From: Gracilibacillus boraciitolerans JCM 21714
GTDB taxonomy: Bacteria; Bacillota; Bacilli; Bacillales; Amphibacillaceae
NCBI RefSeq assembly: GCF_000521485.1
Contig: NZ_BAVS01000003.1
Span: 1-64,000, forward strand
Length of the DNA: 64,000 nucleotides
Direction of reading: 5' to 3'
Numbering within the stretch: the stretch's first letter is position 1; each line of letters opens with the position of its first letter. Under the pieces are notes generated by a model, which saw only the letters and a list, made by a program, of their open reading frames with translations, was not told the DNA's origin and did not search any database. This document shows positions 43,143 through 52,525 of the stretch, in pieces. Position numbers and translations under genes: made by a program.

Positions 43143-43161
43143 GAAAATGAATATCATAATC
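43143..43161. promoter_or_regulatory. Fur box
   Basis: GAAAATGAATATCATAATC matches the 19-bp Fur consensus GATAATGATTATCATTATC at 16 positions. It lies between the divergent siderophore permease and binding-protein genes and would repress both under iron sufficiency. Confidence 0.85.
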
Positions 43162-43193
43162 AATAGATATATTTAGAAAAGGGGGGGATTGAA

Positions 43194-44170
43194 ATGAAAC
43201 GTATACAACAGTATTTACTAGTATTTTTCCTATTAATGTTATTACTTTTAGTTGCTTGTGGTGGCCAGAATCAAGAGGAATCTCAAACAACGGAAGAAGA
43301 TTCGGCAACAGAGGAAACAAAAGAAACAGAAGAAACAAATGAACCAATTGTAGTAGAGGGACAAAATGGAGATGTAACCATACCAGCGAATTTGGATAAA
43401 ATTATTGCACCATATATGGAAGACTCTTTATTAGCCTGGGTGTCACACCGGCAGCACAATGGGCAATCGGAGAATCAGTTCAAACCTATTTACAAGATCA
43501 ATTAGAGGGTGTGGAGACAATAGAGTGGGACATGCCTCTGGAGCAAGTATTAAGCTATCAGCCAGACTTATTAATTTTAAGTACGGTTGATTCAATGACA
43601 GGTCAGCTAACTGATTATGAGGAGATTGCACCTACATATGTATTCAAACCAGAGGACCATAATGATATTCGCCAACAAATTAAAATCATTGGTGAAATTG
43701 TAGGGAAAAGTGATGAAGCGGAAGCTCGTTTAAACGAATATGACAGCAAGGTGACGGAAGCCAAGGAACAATTAGTAAATACAGTTGGTGATGAGACAGT
43801 GGCGATTATCTGGGTGGCAGGTGATCAATATTTTATGTTTGAACAGGATCGTCATGCTGCGAAGGTTTTATATGAAGAATTAGGATTAACTCCATCTGCA
43901 TTAACGGTTGAATTAGGAGCAGCAGAAGCTAACTGGAATCCTATTTCATTGGAAAAATTAGCGGAACTTGAAGCGGATCATCTCTTTTTGTTAGCTGAAG
44001 AAGGGGTAACCGGTGTGGATGCCTTAGAAAACAGTTCCGTTTACCAAAATTTAAAAGCGGTACAAAACGATCACGTATATCATTATACGGATCCAAGTAA
44101 TTGGACAAATAAGGGAATTATCGCATACGAAAAAACGATTGAAGATGTTACCGAAGCATTTAATAATTAA
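43194..44170 (+). CDS. Iron-siderophore binding lipoprotein, FecB/FhuD type (frameshifted)
   Basis: Class III binding protein for the divergent FecCD permeases. Lipobox LLLLLVACGG, acidic linker, then PIVVEGQNGDVTIPANLDKII. A lost C near 43435 breaks the frame; adding it gives LLALGVTPAAQWAIGES. The second part includes LSYQPDLLIL and YLxxxDHVY-type motifs (AVQNDHVYHYTDPSNW). ATG 43194 follows G7 (43181-43187). Fused length about 325 residues. No ATPase gene nearby in this window. Confidence 0.88.
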
Positions 44171-44175
44171 TATGG

Positions 44176-44204
44176 AAAAAGCTCAGGGATTCCCTGAGCT
44201 TTTT
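44176..44204 (+). terminator. Terminator after the siderophore-binding gene
   Basis: AAAAAGCTCAGGGA and TCCCTGAGCTTTTT form a perfect 14-bp stem with a one-base loop region and T run. Confidence 0.9.
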
Positions 44205-44222
44205 CGATGGTATTAAATTTTT

Positions 44223-44486
44223 TTACCAGAAGAAAAAGGGGGGGAGGAAAGCAATAGTTGCAATGGCTCCTAAGGCAATGCCAAGTCCTAATCCCCAAGG
44301 ATAACCTCGACGATATCCATAGTAACCATATCCATAGCCACCCAAACCTCTATTTTGCCCTAATGGAGCTATAAATACTTTAGAGGGATTGACACGTCGA
44401 ATAATACCTTTATGAACTTCACCATTACTTGTGACGATCTTCACAGGACGACCAACATGTTGGCAACAAAAATCATAATGTGACAT
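44223..44486 (-). CDS. Small protein with Sm-like N terminus and Gly/Tyr-rich tail
   Basis: An 87-residue protein. Residues about 10-45 (GRPVKIVTSNGEVHKGIIRR, VNPSKVFIAPL) look like an Sm/SH3-like beta barrel; then a Gly/Tyr segment (GLGGYGYGYYGYRRGYPWG) and one hydrophobic helix ending FLPPFFFW. Similar short proteins with this layout occur in spore-formers without known function. G7 (44238-44244) is in frame and may add one proline. AAAGGAG-type site precedes the ATG. Confidence 0.7.
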   Translation of the reverse strand: MSHYDFCCQHVGRPVKIVTSNGEVHKGIIRRVNPSKVFIAPLGQNRGLGGYGYGYYGYRRGYPWGLGLGIALGAIATIAFLPPFFFW

Positions 44487-44585
44487 TTACAGGCTCCTTT
44501 CCATACGAATGCAATATAGCATTACTACTTTTACGATATGCAATCCTGATATTTTGGTATGGTCATATGGTAACGGACATTTACA

Positions 44586-45431
44586 CTAATTTTTATCGCT
44601 AAAGAGGTCGATGGAAGCAAGAATTTTTTCGTTTGATAACTTTAACAAAGCCTTAGAACCTTGATTATTTTTTGCCATATAACGATGAATAAGATTATAA
44701 CCAATAAGATATCCAGCATTTTTGGATATGCCACTCCCACCATACATCACCATGTCGTGTTTTAAGTGAGTACGTGGGATATCACTATTTGGTTCTACCC
44801 ATTTTTTCCACATGTTAAGAAATGTTTGATCGGGTACCCATTTGACGCGCTTGTTTCCATATGATTTGCCCAGTAATTTTCGTACAATCCATTCGGCAAT
44901 TCCTTCTAATATTACGGCATCTAATAATGTATAGCTGGATTCCTCCTTTGGGAAGTTGTCCAGCCTGCATGTATGACTATATTCATGTAAAAATAATGCT
45001 GTCAGCTCTTTTGAGGAAGCTGATGTAGATAAAAATAAAAATAATTTATTAGGGTAGCTTAATCCTGCGTTACTATCAAACCATTCCTTTAATTCCCGAA
45101 TCTCTTCATTAGATGGCAATACAAAGATATTAGTAGCCGGCCCATCCCAAGTGGCTTTACATTTCTGATACAATCTCTCAATTTTTGAATTATAGTCATT
45201 TTTAAGCCAGTCAGTGAGTACGTCAGGTGATGTTTGAGGAGAAAAAAGTCCGTGTCTTAAAAGATGATTCTGAATATCTGGAAGTTCAACATCTGGAAAG
45301 AAAGGGGGGGCAAGCGGTTTGCAAATATAGGTCTGATGCAGCTGGTATTTTTCTTGAACACTTTGTTTTGTGGTTTGATTTAATTGTTTTATCAGCTTTT
45401 TTAACCCCGACTCTGTATCATGAATTGTCAC
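44586..45431 (-). CDS. DUF2268 putative zinc protease
   Basis: A 281-residue soluble protein with HEYSH in LTALFLHEYSHTCRL, a HExxH metal site of the DUF2268/YjaZ family, followed by ILEGIAEWIVRKLLG, where the second Glu region would complete the zinc site. No signal peptide. G7 (45304-45310) is in frame (LAPPFFPDVELPD). Overlaps the upstream methyltransferase gene by one base, so they form one transcript. Physiological substrate unknown. Confidence 0.8.
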   Translation of the reverse strand: MTIHDTESGLKKLIKQLNQTTKQSVQEKYQLHQTYICKPLAPPFFPDVELPDIQNHLLRHGLFSPQTSPDVLTDWLKNDYNSKIERLYQKCKATWDGPATNIFVLPSNEEIRELKEWFDSNAGLSYPNKLFLFLSTSASSKELTALFLHEYSHTCRLDNFPKEESSYTLLDAVILEGIAEWIVRKLLGKSYGNKRVKWVPDQTFLNMWKKWVEPNSDIPRTHLKHDMVMYGGSGISKNAGYLIGYNLIHRYMAKNNQGSKALLKLSNEKILASIDLFSDKN

Positions 45432-46129
45432 TATTCATCCCCCACCTTTTTTGCAATGAATAAATATGCCAGCAGTTGATCCTGATACAATTCATTTAAA
45501 TAATAATGTTCGTATAATGTGGCAAGCATTACTTCATCTATAGGATGTTCCATTTGAATTGAATTGCTTTGTTTACCTACTTGCTGAAATTCTACATAAT
45601 TATATTGATGAGCAAGCAAAATATTTTTCCACTCTGTTAAGGAATATAGATTTGGCAACAGATAAAAGTCTTTAATCTGCTGTTGATCTTTGCTTAAAAG
45701 AATCTCTATTCTAGTCATTTCGAGCAAAACCAGATACCCATTCGGTTTTAATAGTCTAGTTATTTCTTGAAGGCTTTCGTTAACAGGAGTGAATGTAAGA
45801 ACAGATTCTGCGATGATCAGGTCAAATGACTCAGGCTTATATGGTAGTGATCTGATATCTGCCTGATTAATCTTGATATCTCGTAAATCATCTGTTTGTT
45901 TCTTGGCAACAGCAATCATTTCTGGGGGGGAGACGTCTATTCCGTAAATAGTGGCAGGAGTTTTAGAGCGGAGTTGTCGAATGGTATGACCAGCACCACA
46001 GCCAACTTCCAGAATCTGCTCCATTTTTGATAGATCTAATTTATCCATCCATATTTCAGTGGTATCCTTCCCTCCCGGATGGGCATAGGCTATTTGTAAC
46101 TGGTTTAAAAGATGTTGATAAGCATTCAT
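45431..46129 (-). CDS. SAM-dependent class I methyltransferase
   Basis: Motif I is ILEVGCGAGHTIRQL, followed by GIDVSPPEMIAVAKK, NQADIRSLPYKPESFDLI and LLKPNGYLVLLEMTR. It matches small-molecule methyltransferases of the UbiE/Methyltransf_11 type. The G7 run 45924-45930 gives DVSPPEM where DVSPEM is usual. 232 residues. Translationally coupled to the DUF2268 gene; no known pathway links them. Confidence 0.85.
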   Translation of the reverse strand: MNAYQHLLNQLQIAYAHPGGKDTTEIWMDKLDLSKMEQILEVGCGAGHTIRQLRSKTPATIYGIDVSPPEMIAVAKKQTDDLRDIKINQADIRSLPYKPESFDLIIAESVLTFTPVNESLQEITRLLKPNGYLVLLEMTRIEILLSKDQQQIKDFYLLPNLYSLTEWKNILLAHQYNYVEFQQVGKQSNSIQMEHPIDEVMLATLYEHYYLNELYQDQLLAYLFIAKKVGDE

Positions 46130-46277
46130 AGCTTCCTTCCTTTCTTTTAGTCTTTCAAGCTTTTACGTTAGTGATGGTTTATATTTGGTTGAAATTGTAG
46201 TATGATTAAGTACTAGTAAGAATAAATAATAACAGTTGTAGATAGTGTATACACAACATCTAAAGAAGGTGAATGGA

Positions 46278-46775
46278 TTGGAAGAAAAAGAAATTGAATT
46301 ATTAAAATTATTAGAGAAAAATGGACGAATTGAAACCGATACAATAAGTAAAATGTTGGATTTGCCTGCAGATACGGTAGAGGAAATGTTAAAAAAATTA
46401 GAAAAGGAACATGCCATCCTTGGCTATTCCACTTTAGTAGATTGGTCGAATGTCTATGATTATGAAGGAGTGGCAGCACTTATAGATGTTAAAGTCACAC
46501 CCGTCCGAGGAGTTGGCTTTGATAAAATTGCATCACGAATTTATCGTTTCCCGGAAGTGAAGGCGGTATATTTAATGTCGGGTGCATATGATTTAAGTGT
46601 TTCTGTTGAAGGGAAAACAATGATGGAAGTTAGCCGATTTGTTTCAGATAAATTATCAACATTAGATACAGTCCTTTCTACAACAACCCACTTTATTTTG
46701 AAAAAGTATAAACATGATGGCATCATTTTCGATGAAGAGGACGACGATGACAAACGGATCATGGTGACACCATGA
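46278..46775 (+). CDS. alaR: Lrp/AsnC family regulator
   Basis: Lrp-like regulator: HTH (IELLKLLEKNGRIETDTISK, MLDLPADTVEEMLKKLEKE) and RAM ligand domain (ALIDVKVTPVRGVGFDKIAS; VKAVYLMSGAYDLSVSVEG). TTG 46278 is preferred, six bases after AAGGTG; GTG 46245 is the alternative. Its stop overlaps the aminotransferase start, the same pair as yugG-yugH (alaR-alaT) in B. subtilis, where it controls alanine synthesis. Symbol assigned from that synteny. Confidence 0.85.
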   Translation: MEEKEIELLKLLEKNGRIETDTISKMLDLPADTVEEMLKKLEKEHAILGYSTLVDWSNVYDYEGVAALIDVKVTPVRGVGFDKIASRIYRFPEVKAVYLMSGAYDLSVSVEGKTMMEVSRFVSDKLSTLDTVLSTTTHFILKKYKHDGIIFDEEDDDDKRIMVTP

Positions 46776-47937
46776 GTACTTCCTACTTAGCTAAACATGT
46801 AGAAGAATTAAAGCCGTCTGGAATTCGTAAATTCTTTGATTTAGCATCGAAAATGGAAAATGTCATCTCACTTGGGGTAGGAGAACCGGATTTTGTTACA
46901 CCCTGGAATGTTATCGAGGCAAGTTATCATGCAATGGAGCAGGGTTATACCGCATATACTGCAAATGCAGGTTTGTTGGTATTAAGAGAAGAAATTAGTG
47001 ATTATTTAAGTAATTCTTTTTCTTTAAGATATAATCCTGAAAATCAAATTTTAGTTACTGTTGGCGCCAGTCAGGCAATTGATCTTGCGTTAAGAGCGAT
47101 TATTGATCAGGGAGATGAAGTAATTGTTGTAGAACCTTGTTTTGTCTCCTATAGTCCAGCCGTGTCTTTAGCAGGTGGTGTTCCGGTTACTGTGAGTGCA
47201 ACTCCAGAAAATGAATTTAAAGTGATGCCGGAGCAAGTGGAAGCAGCGATTACATCAAAAACAAAAGCAATTGTTCTGTGCAGTCCAAACAATCCGACCG
47301 GGACGGTATTAAGTGAAAAAGAATTGGCTGCGATAGCGGAAGTAGTAAAAAAACATGATCTGATTGTGCTGTCTGATGAAATTTATGCTGAATTGTCCTA
47401 TGGTGAAATGGCAACGAGCATTGCAGCTGTGAATGGATGATGGATCATACTATTGTTATCTCAGGATTTTCTAAGTCATTTGCGATGACAGGATGGCGAT
47501 TGGGCTATGCAGCAGGTCCTGTGGAAATTATAAAAGCGATGACGAAAATTCATCAATATACCATGATGTGTGCGCCAACTATGGCTCAACATGGTGCCAT
47601 AGAGGCGTTACGTAATGGCAACGAAAGTGTAAAAGAAATGAGAACAAGTTATAAGCAGCGGCGAAATTTTGTAGTGAAGGCTCTTAATGAAATGGGCTTA
47701 GCATGTCATTTACCTGGTGGTGCGTTCTATGTTTTCCCATCTGTTAAAGCAACTGGATATAGCTCTGAAGAGTTTGCCCAAATGTTACTTGAAGAAGAAA
47801 GAGTGGCAGTTGTACCTGGGCATGTTTTTGGTGAAAGCGGAGAAGGATATATTCGCTGTTCCTATGCTACTTCGATTAAGCAACTAGATGAAGCAATGAA
47901 AAGAATGAACCGATTTGTCCAAAAACACTGTAAATAA
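46772..47937 (+). CDS. alaT: Alanine-type class I aminotransferase (frameshifted)
   Basis: PLP enzyme. SLGVGEPDFVTPWNV, CSPNNPTGTVLSEKE and DEIYAELSYG in part one; ISGFSKSFAMTGWRLGYAAG with the PLP lysine in part two. A lost A near 47436 (restoring AAVNGMMDHTIVISGF) is the only fault. Corrected length about 389. Coupled to the Lrp regulator upstream and followed by a terminator. Confidence 0.9.
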
Positions 47938-47938
47938 C

Positions 47939-47973
47939 AAAAGCCAACAGCTTAAACAAGCTGTTGGCTTTTG
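47939..47973 (+). terminator. Terminator of alaR-alaT
   Basis: AAAAGCCAACAGCTT and AAGCTGTTGGCTTTT pair over 15 bp with a short loop and a T run. Confidence 0.88.
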
Positions 47974-48097
47974 TTACGCGTAGGAAAGCTAAAAACTGAT
48001 CATTAATGAATAATAAGAAGAAAAAGTACATTAACTGAAAAGTTATTTCTATTCCTACTTTGATTTTAGTTATTAGAATAAGTTGGTATTATTATAG

Positions 48098-48124
48098 TAT
48101 AATACTCTAGTTGTAAGTACAAGT
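48098..48124 (+). promoter_or_regulatory. -10 box and AraR-like operator before the GH43 gene
   Basis: TATAAT at 48098-48103 is followed by AGTTGTAAGTACAAGT (48109-48124), near the AraR consensus ATTTGTACGTACAAAT. That position below the -10 box suits a repressor roadblock. No good -35 box was found. Confidence 0.5.
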
Positions 48125-48170
48125 TACCTCGTATATAATAGGGATATAGAAGATAGAAGGAGTGTCTCAA

Positions 48171-49337
48171 ATGGAAGTAAAGCGTATACATAATGTTGAA
48201 ATGACAGTAACAAACGAAAAATCAATAAATTTGCCAAAGCATGTAGATGTAGACTTAAACGACAATATTACCGCCAAGTTTAATGTGAATTGGGAAGAAG
48301 TAAACCAAGAAAAGTTAGAAAAGAACGGAAGCATAGAAATAGAGGGTGAAGTGGTGCATAAGGATTATTCAAAGCCTTTTATCGAACAACGCGCAGATCC
48401 CTTTTTATATAAGCATTCAGATGGTTATTATTACTTTACTGGTTCGTATCCATTGTATGACCGTGTTGTGCTAAGACGAGCCAAAACAATTGATGAACTT
48501 CCACAAGCAGAGGAAAGAGTGATTTGGTGGAAGCATGAATCCGGCATTATGTCAGAACATATCTGGGCACCTGAAATACATTATATTGATGGTAAATGGT
48601 ATATTTATGTGGCCGCAGGTGATATAGATGATGTTTGGGCTATTCGTCCATATGTATTAGAATGTGATGCGGAAAATCCACTCGAAGGAGAATGGAAAGA
48701 AAAGGGTCAGATCAACACAGAATTTCAGAGTTTTTCACTGGATGCGACAACTTTTGAACATCATGGGAAACGTTATCTTGTCTGGGCTCAAAAAGTAGAG
48801 GAAGATACTATATCTAACTTATATATCGCAGAAATGAAAAATCCCTGGACCATTAAGAAACAGGTATTTCTTTCAACACCAGAGTTGGACTGGGAAGTAA
48901 TTGGTTTCGATGTAAACGAAGGCCCTGCGATGATCAAAAATGATAAAAAGATCTTTATCGCATTTTCTGCCAGTGCGACAGATGAAAATTATGCGGTAGG
49001 GTTGCTTCATGCAGATATTGATAGTAACCTATTAGATCCAGAATCTTGGATAAAAGAAAAAGAACCAGTACTTGTATCGAGTGAAAACACAAATGAATAT
49101 GGACCAGGACATAATAGTTTTAGTGTGGATGAGGAAGGCTATGAATTATTGGTTTATCATGCACGTCCTTATAAAGGTTTTAATACGGAAAATCCTTTAT
49201 ATGATCATAATCGACACGCACGTATTCAACGCTTATTCTGGACGAGTGACGGTTTTCCATACTTTGGAGAACCAGGTTATCAATTAGATTTCACTAACCA
49301 TAAGGCTAAAGCAAAAATTACGCTTAAGCAACATTAA
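48171..49337 (+). CDS. GH43 family glycosidase with N-terminal Ig-like domain
   Basis: Predicted arabinofuranosidase or xylosidase. Five-bladed propeller features: RADPFLYKHSDGYYYFTGS (catalytic Asp), IWAPEIHYIDGKWYIY and GFDVNEGPAMI with the acid Glu, ending in YHARPYKGF. The first 65 residues (SINLPKHVDVDLND; GSIEIEGEVV) resemble a bacterial Ig-like group 4 domain. No signal peptide is present, so it acts inside the cell or is a processed remnant of a larger secreted enzyme. ATG 48171 after GAAGGAG is preferred to GTG 48162. No frame fault. Confidence 0.85.
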   Translation: MEVKRIHNVEMTVTNEKSINLPKHVDVDLNDNITAKFNVNWEEVNQEKLEKNGSIEIEGEVVHKDYSKPFIEQRADPFLYKHSDGYYYFTGSYPLYDRVVLRRAKTIDELPQAEERVIWWKHESGIMSEHIWAPEIHYIDGKWYIYVAAGDIDDVWAIRPYVLECDAENPLEGEWKEKGQINTEFQSFSLDATTFEHHGKRYLVWAQKVEEDTISNLYIAEMKNPWTIKKQVFLSTPELDWEVIGFDVNEGPAMIKNDKKIFIAFSASATDENYAVGLLHADIDSNLLDPESWIKEKEPVLVSSENTNEYGPGHNSFSVDEEGYELLVYHARPYKGFNTENPLYDHNRHARIQRLFWTSDGFPYFGEPGYQLDFTNHKAKAKITLKQH

Positions 49338-49357
49338 ATCAGAATAGAATCATTAGT

Positions 49358-49403
49358 AAAAAGGTCTGTGCAATTTGTAAAATTATATTGCACAGACCTT
49401 TTT
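49358..49403 (+). terminator. Terminator after the GH43 gene
   Basis: AAAAAGGTCTGTGCAAT and ATTGCACAGACCTTTTT form a 17-bp perfect stem with T run. Confidence 0.9.
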
Positions 49404-49454
49404 ATAATTTAAAATAAATGAGTGAAGCTAGGCCATCTGCCCATTTTATTTTTT

Positions 49455-49471
49455 ATGTTAGATTATCTTAC
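49455..49471 (+). promoter_or_regulatory. TnrA/GlnR box
   Basis: TGTTAGATTATCTTACA fits the TnrA/GlnR consensus TGTNA-N7-TNACA without mismatch. It lies 85 bp ahead of tnrA, consistent with the known autoactivation of tnrA during nitrogen limitation. Confidence 0.85.
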
Positions 49472-49555
49472 AAAGGGTTGTTCAAAATGGAATTTTATAG
49501 GTATAATTCTAGCAAGGTCGTATTACAACGGTAAATATATTAGGTGGTGTCTCAT

Positions 49556-49882
49556 ATGTCAGAAAGTCCTTCATACAAGGATAGAAAGGTTATTACAATA
49601 GGTGTTGTAAGTGAACTAACCGGTTTGTCCGAACGCCAAATTCGCTATTATGAAGAGAGAAAGCTTGTTTTTCCTGAACGATCCCAGAAGGGAAACCGCA
49701 AATATTCTTTTACCGATGTTGAACTTTTAATCGATATTGCTAACAAGCGTGAAGAGGGCGTACAAACTTATGAAATAAGACAAGATATGATTCGGGCCGA
49801 GAAAAGAAAGGAAAAGAAAATGCGCCAACACCTGTTGCGTGGTGAGATTAATGCAAGATTTGGTATTCAGAAGGAACGATAG
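49556..49882 (+). CDS. tnrA: Nitrogen regulator TnrA, MerR family
   Basis: Global nitrogen regulator. The MerR HTH (ITIGVVSELTGLSERQIRYYEERKL, split here only in description) and the KREEGVQTYEI stretch match TnrA; the short C terminus (QHLLRGEINARFG) corresponds to the segment that binds feedback-inhibited glutamine synthetase and distinguishes TnrA from GlnR. ATG 49556 gives 108 residues; ATG 49544 is in frame upstream. A perfect TnrA box lies upstream. No frame fault. Confidence 0.9.
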   Translation: MSESPSYKDRKVITIGVVSELTGLSERQIRYYEERKLVFPERSQKGNRKYSFTDVELLIDIANKREEGVQTYEIRQDMIRAEKRKEKKMRQHLLRGEINARFGIQKER

Positions 49883-49907
49883 CACCACTAAATAAAAGAA
49901 GAGAAGC

Positions 49908-50132
49908 CTAATGAAAATCAAGCTTCTCTTCTTTTGTTTCCGGATTATAACGTGTAAATTTAAGAGGATTTTGCTTTTCAAATTCCAGGCAAAATGTTTC
50001 ATAATCATGTACAATTTCACTAATAGGTTTGTTATAGAGGTCTTGATCATTTTCGTCCACGATTCCGTTTGCCACCAACTGTTCAATCAAATAAACCTTC
50101 TGCTTTTCGACTGCTTCCCGTAAAAAAGCCAT
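49908..50132 (-). CDS. Small protein resembling Fur-regulated basic protein FbpA
   Basis: A 74-residue protein, MAFLREAVEKQKVYLIEQLV followed by ANGIVDENDQDLYNKPISEI. The LRxAVExxKxYLIxxLxxxGI pattern resembles the FbpA family of small Fur-controlled proteins that spare iron. CAGGAGGCG ribosome site is good. No convincing Fur box was found upstream, so the assignment is tentative. Confidence 0.5.
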   Translation of the reverse strand: MAFLREAVEKQKVYLIEQLVANGIVDENDQDLYNKPISEIVHDYETFCLEFEKQNPLKFTRYNPETKEEKLDFH

Positions 50133-50452
50133 ATGATTCGCCTCCTGTTTTTATCATAAATCAAAACATGCGTCTCTTTTTTTCTATTCATGAAAAGTAT
50201 TCCCATCTTTGTTATATGTTATACAAACAAAATCATGTGTTTGTAGCTAAAGTGTGGCTGAACTGTTCTGACTTTGTAATAATAGGAATGTGGGTGGAAT
50301 GCTTTCTGAGAATAAACGGCTTAATATATACTGTAGAGAAAATGCAAAGAGGTAATATAATAAAAAAATGATTATGCCTTTACTATATGCTAATATTTTA
50401 TATTCGTCATGGCGTATGTCAATAAACTTTACATATAATTTAATCAATCTCA
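50133..50452. other. Gene-free stretch
   Basis: About 320 bp with only short frames on both strands, none with a ribosome site or family resemblance. It may be decayed sequence belonging to the MATE remnant on its right. No repeat or hairpin of note was seen. Confidence 0.5.
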
Positions 50453-50459
50453 GTGAGGT

Positions 50460-50719
50460 GTTTACAAATCTCCAATTCACAAGTGTCAATGTTCAATGCA
50501 ATCGTTTCAGCTTCGGGAGCAATGTATCAAGTTTTAGCGTTGAATTTGATTTCGTTTTGGATTTTGCGTTATCTGTTAGCATATATATTTTCTGAGATAA
50601 TAGGTGAAGATGGCATTGCCTATGGAATTGGTGTAAGCTTTATGATAAGTAGTGTGATAGCGCTTTTATATTATTGCTATGGTAAATGGAGAGAAAACGC
50701 TTTTTTTCTGAAAAATTAA
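50460..50719 (+). pseudogene. MATE family efflux pump, C-terminal remnant
   Basis: The frame reads FNAIVSASGAMYQVLALNLI, then FWILRYLLAYIFSEIIGEDG and YGIGVSFMISSVIALLYY, which corresponds to the last two or three helices of MATE multidrug exporters. About 370 N-terminal residues are absent and the sequence upstream shows no MATE similarity in any frame, so this is a true truncation and not only an indel. Confidence 0.65.
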
Positions 50720-50744
50720 ATGATAAGGGAGTTGGGGGGGAAAG

Positions 50745-51733
50745 ATGATTCGTGTTGGTTTTATTGGGACAGGTGGATTCACTTGTCATCATGTGAATAT
50801 TCTTAATGAATTGGAAAATATAGAAGTAGTTGGGTTTGTTGGTTCAAGTCACGAAAAGGCAGAAACCTTTGCACAAGGTTATCCAGGCACCTCTGGTTAT
50901 AGCAGCTTAGAGAACATGATAGCTAACGAACAATTAGATGCTGTTTATATTTGTGTACCGCCGATGGGTCACGAGAATTATGAAGAGCTATTAATTGAGC
51001 ACAACATTCCATTTCTTGTCGAGAAACCTTTAGGGATAGAAGAAGCTAAGGTCCGCCATATTAAGCATAAGGTAAAAGAAACGAATCATCTAACCTCTGT
51101 GGGCTATCATTTTCGATATGCAGACATTATCGATATATTTAAAGATCATTTAAAGAATCAGGAAACAGGGATAGTATTAGGGAAATGGATGGGATCCATG
51201 CCTGGGGGGGTGTATTGGTGGAGAAATCAAAAGCAGTCTGGCGGGCAGTTTAACGAGCAGACTACCCATATTATAGATTTAATCCGATATCTGTTTGGGG
51301 AAGTGAAATCTGTCTATGCGCAAGAAGTAAATGCCATTACATCAAAAAAAGATTCCTCTGTAACAGTAGCAGATGTTGGTTTGTTTATGTTGACGTTAGA
51401 AAGTGGATTACTGGTTCAAGTGAGTAATACAGCTGTTCTGCCGGGGGGGGAATAGGTGAAGTTGGTATAAAAGTGTATACGGAAAAGGGGATGACGGAAT
51501 GGCAGCCCGGACAATTGGAAATGAAAACTCCAAATAAAGTGGAACGATTTTTAGCAAAGCATAATCCTTATAAAAAAGAAGCAGAGGCCTTTTTTCATGC
51601 GGTTGAAACAGGCGATCGCTCAAAAATTTTATCAGATTATGAAGAGGCCTGGCATTCGTTTAAAGTAGCATTAGCTGCCGAGAAATCTATTTCCGAAAAA
51701 AGATTAGTCGATATGAATGAAATTTCCGAATAA
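50745..51733 (+). CDS. Gfo/Idh/MocA family oxidoreductase (frameshifted)
   Basis: NAD(P)-dependent sugar-type dehydrogenase. Rossmann motif GFIGTGGFTCHHV, EKPLG (VEKPLGIEEAK) and the catalytic-region QTTHIIDLIRYLFGEV. The G8 run at 51443-51450 breaks the frame; six G restore VLPGGIGEVGIKVYTEKG. G7 at 51204-51210 is in frame (SMPGGVYWWR, one glycine over family use). Another G7 (50734-50740) forms the ribosome site. Substrate unknown; no operon partners. Confidence 0.87.
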
Positions 51734-51794
51734 GATCAGATCGTTTCGTACATAGTAAGCCTACAGGAACAATACAATCCTAGAGGTGATACAA

Positions 51795-52520
51795 ATGTAC
51801 AAATATCTTATTTTATTCGTTATATTTGGTTTGTTAATAGGCTGTAATCAATCATCGTTAGAACCAAAGGACGAAAATCTACAACCTGAAAATGTAAGCT
51901 TTAACGACGAGAATAACAGTGAAGATCCAGTGGTTAGGGAAGAAAGATTACAAGTACCGGTAAACCCGGGCCGTGAACAAAACATTTTTGAAGATGCTAC
52001 CCCCTAATCAGTGGTTTGGTTTTCGTGACCGCAATGAGCAGGCCGATCAACAAACAGAACAGCCGAATCAACGACAGCAAGAGCAACAAAATCAAGAAAG
52101 TTCTGAGCAAAATAAACAGACACCATCTTTTGATGGAGAAGCTTTAGATGACTTTAGACAAAAAGTGATTGAACTGACAAACGAGGCACGAAGTGAGAAT
52201 GGTGCAAAGGCTTTAAGCTAGATAACGAGTTAGCAGATGTGGCTCAGATAAAATCGGATGATATGGCAGAAAAAAATTATTTTTCCCATACATCTCCGAC
52301 CTATGGTTCTCCATTTGATATGTTAAAGCAGTTTGGAATGGACTATACTAAGGCATCTGAAAATATCGCTGCCGGACAACAGACACCAGATTCGGTTGTG
52401 CAGGGCTGGCTGAATAGTGAAGGCCATCGCAGAAATATGCTTGATGCCGAAGTTACCCATATAGGTGTTGGGTACAGCTCAGACGGAAATTACTGGACAC
52501 AGTTATTTATAAAGAAATAA
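51795..52520 (+). CDS. CAP-domain (SCP/PR-1) lipoprotein (two frameshifts)
   Basis: Secreted lipoprotein: LFVIFGLLIGC lipobox, a Gln/Glu/Asn-rich linker (QADQQTEQPNQRQQEQQNQ), then a CAP domain (IELTNEARSENGAKAL, KNYFSHTSPTYGSPFDML, SENIAAGQQTPDSVVQGW, HRRNMLDAEVTHIGVGY). C5 at 52000-52004 is one base too long (EDATPNQWFGF), and one A is missing near 52215 (ALKLDNELADVAQ). It resembles YkwD/SafA-associated CAP proteins of spore-formers. Function unproven. Confidence 0.87.
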
Positions 52521-52525
52521 TCAGG

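Noticed and set aside
50133-50240. Fur box upstream of the FbpA-like gene
   Set aside because: Only weak A/T-rich similarity, fewer matches than expected for a functional site.
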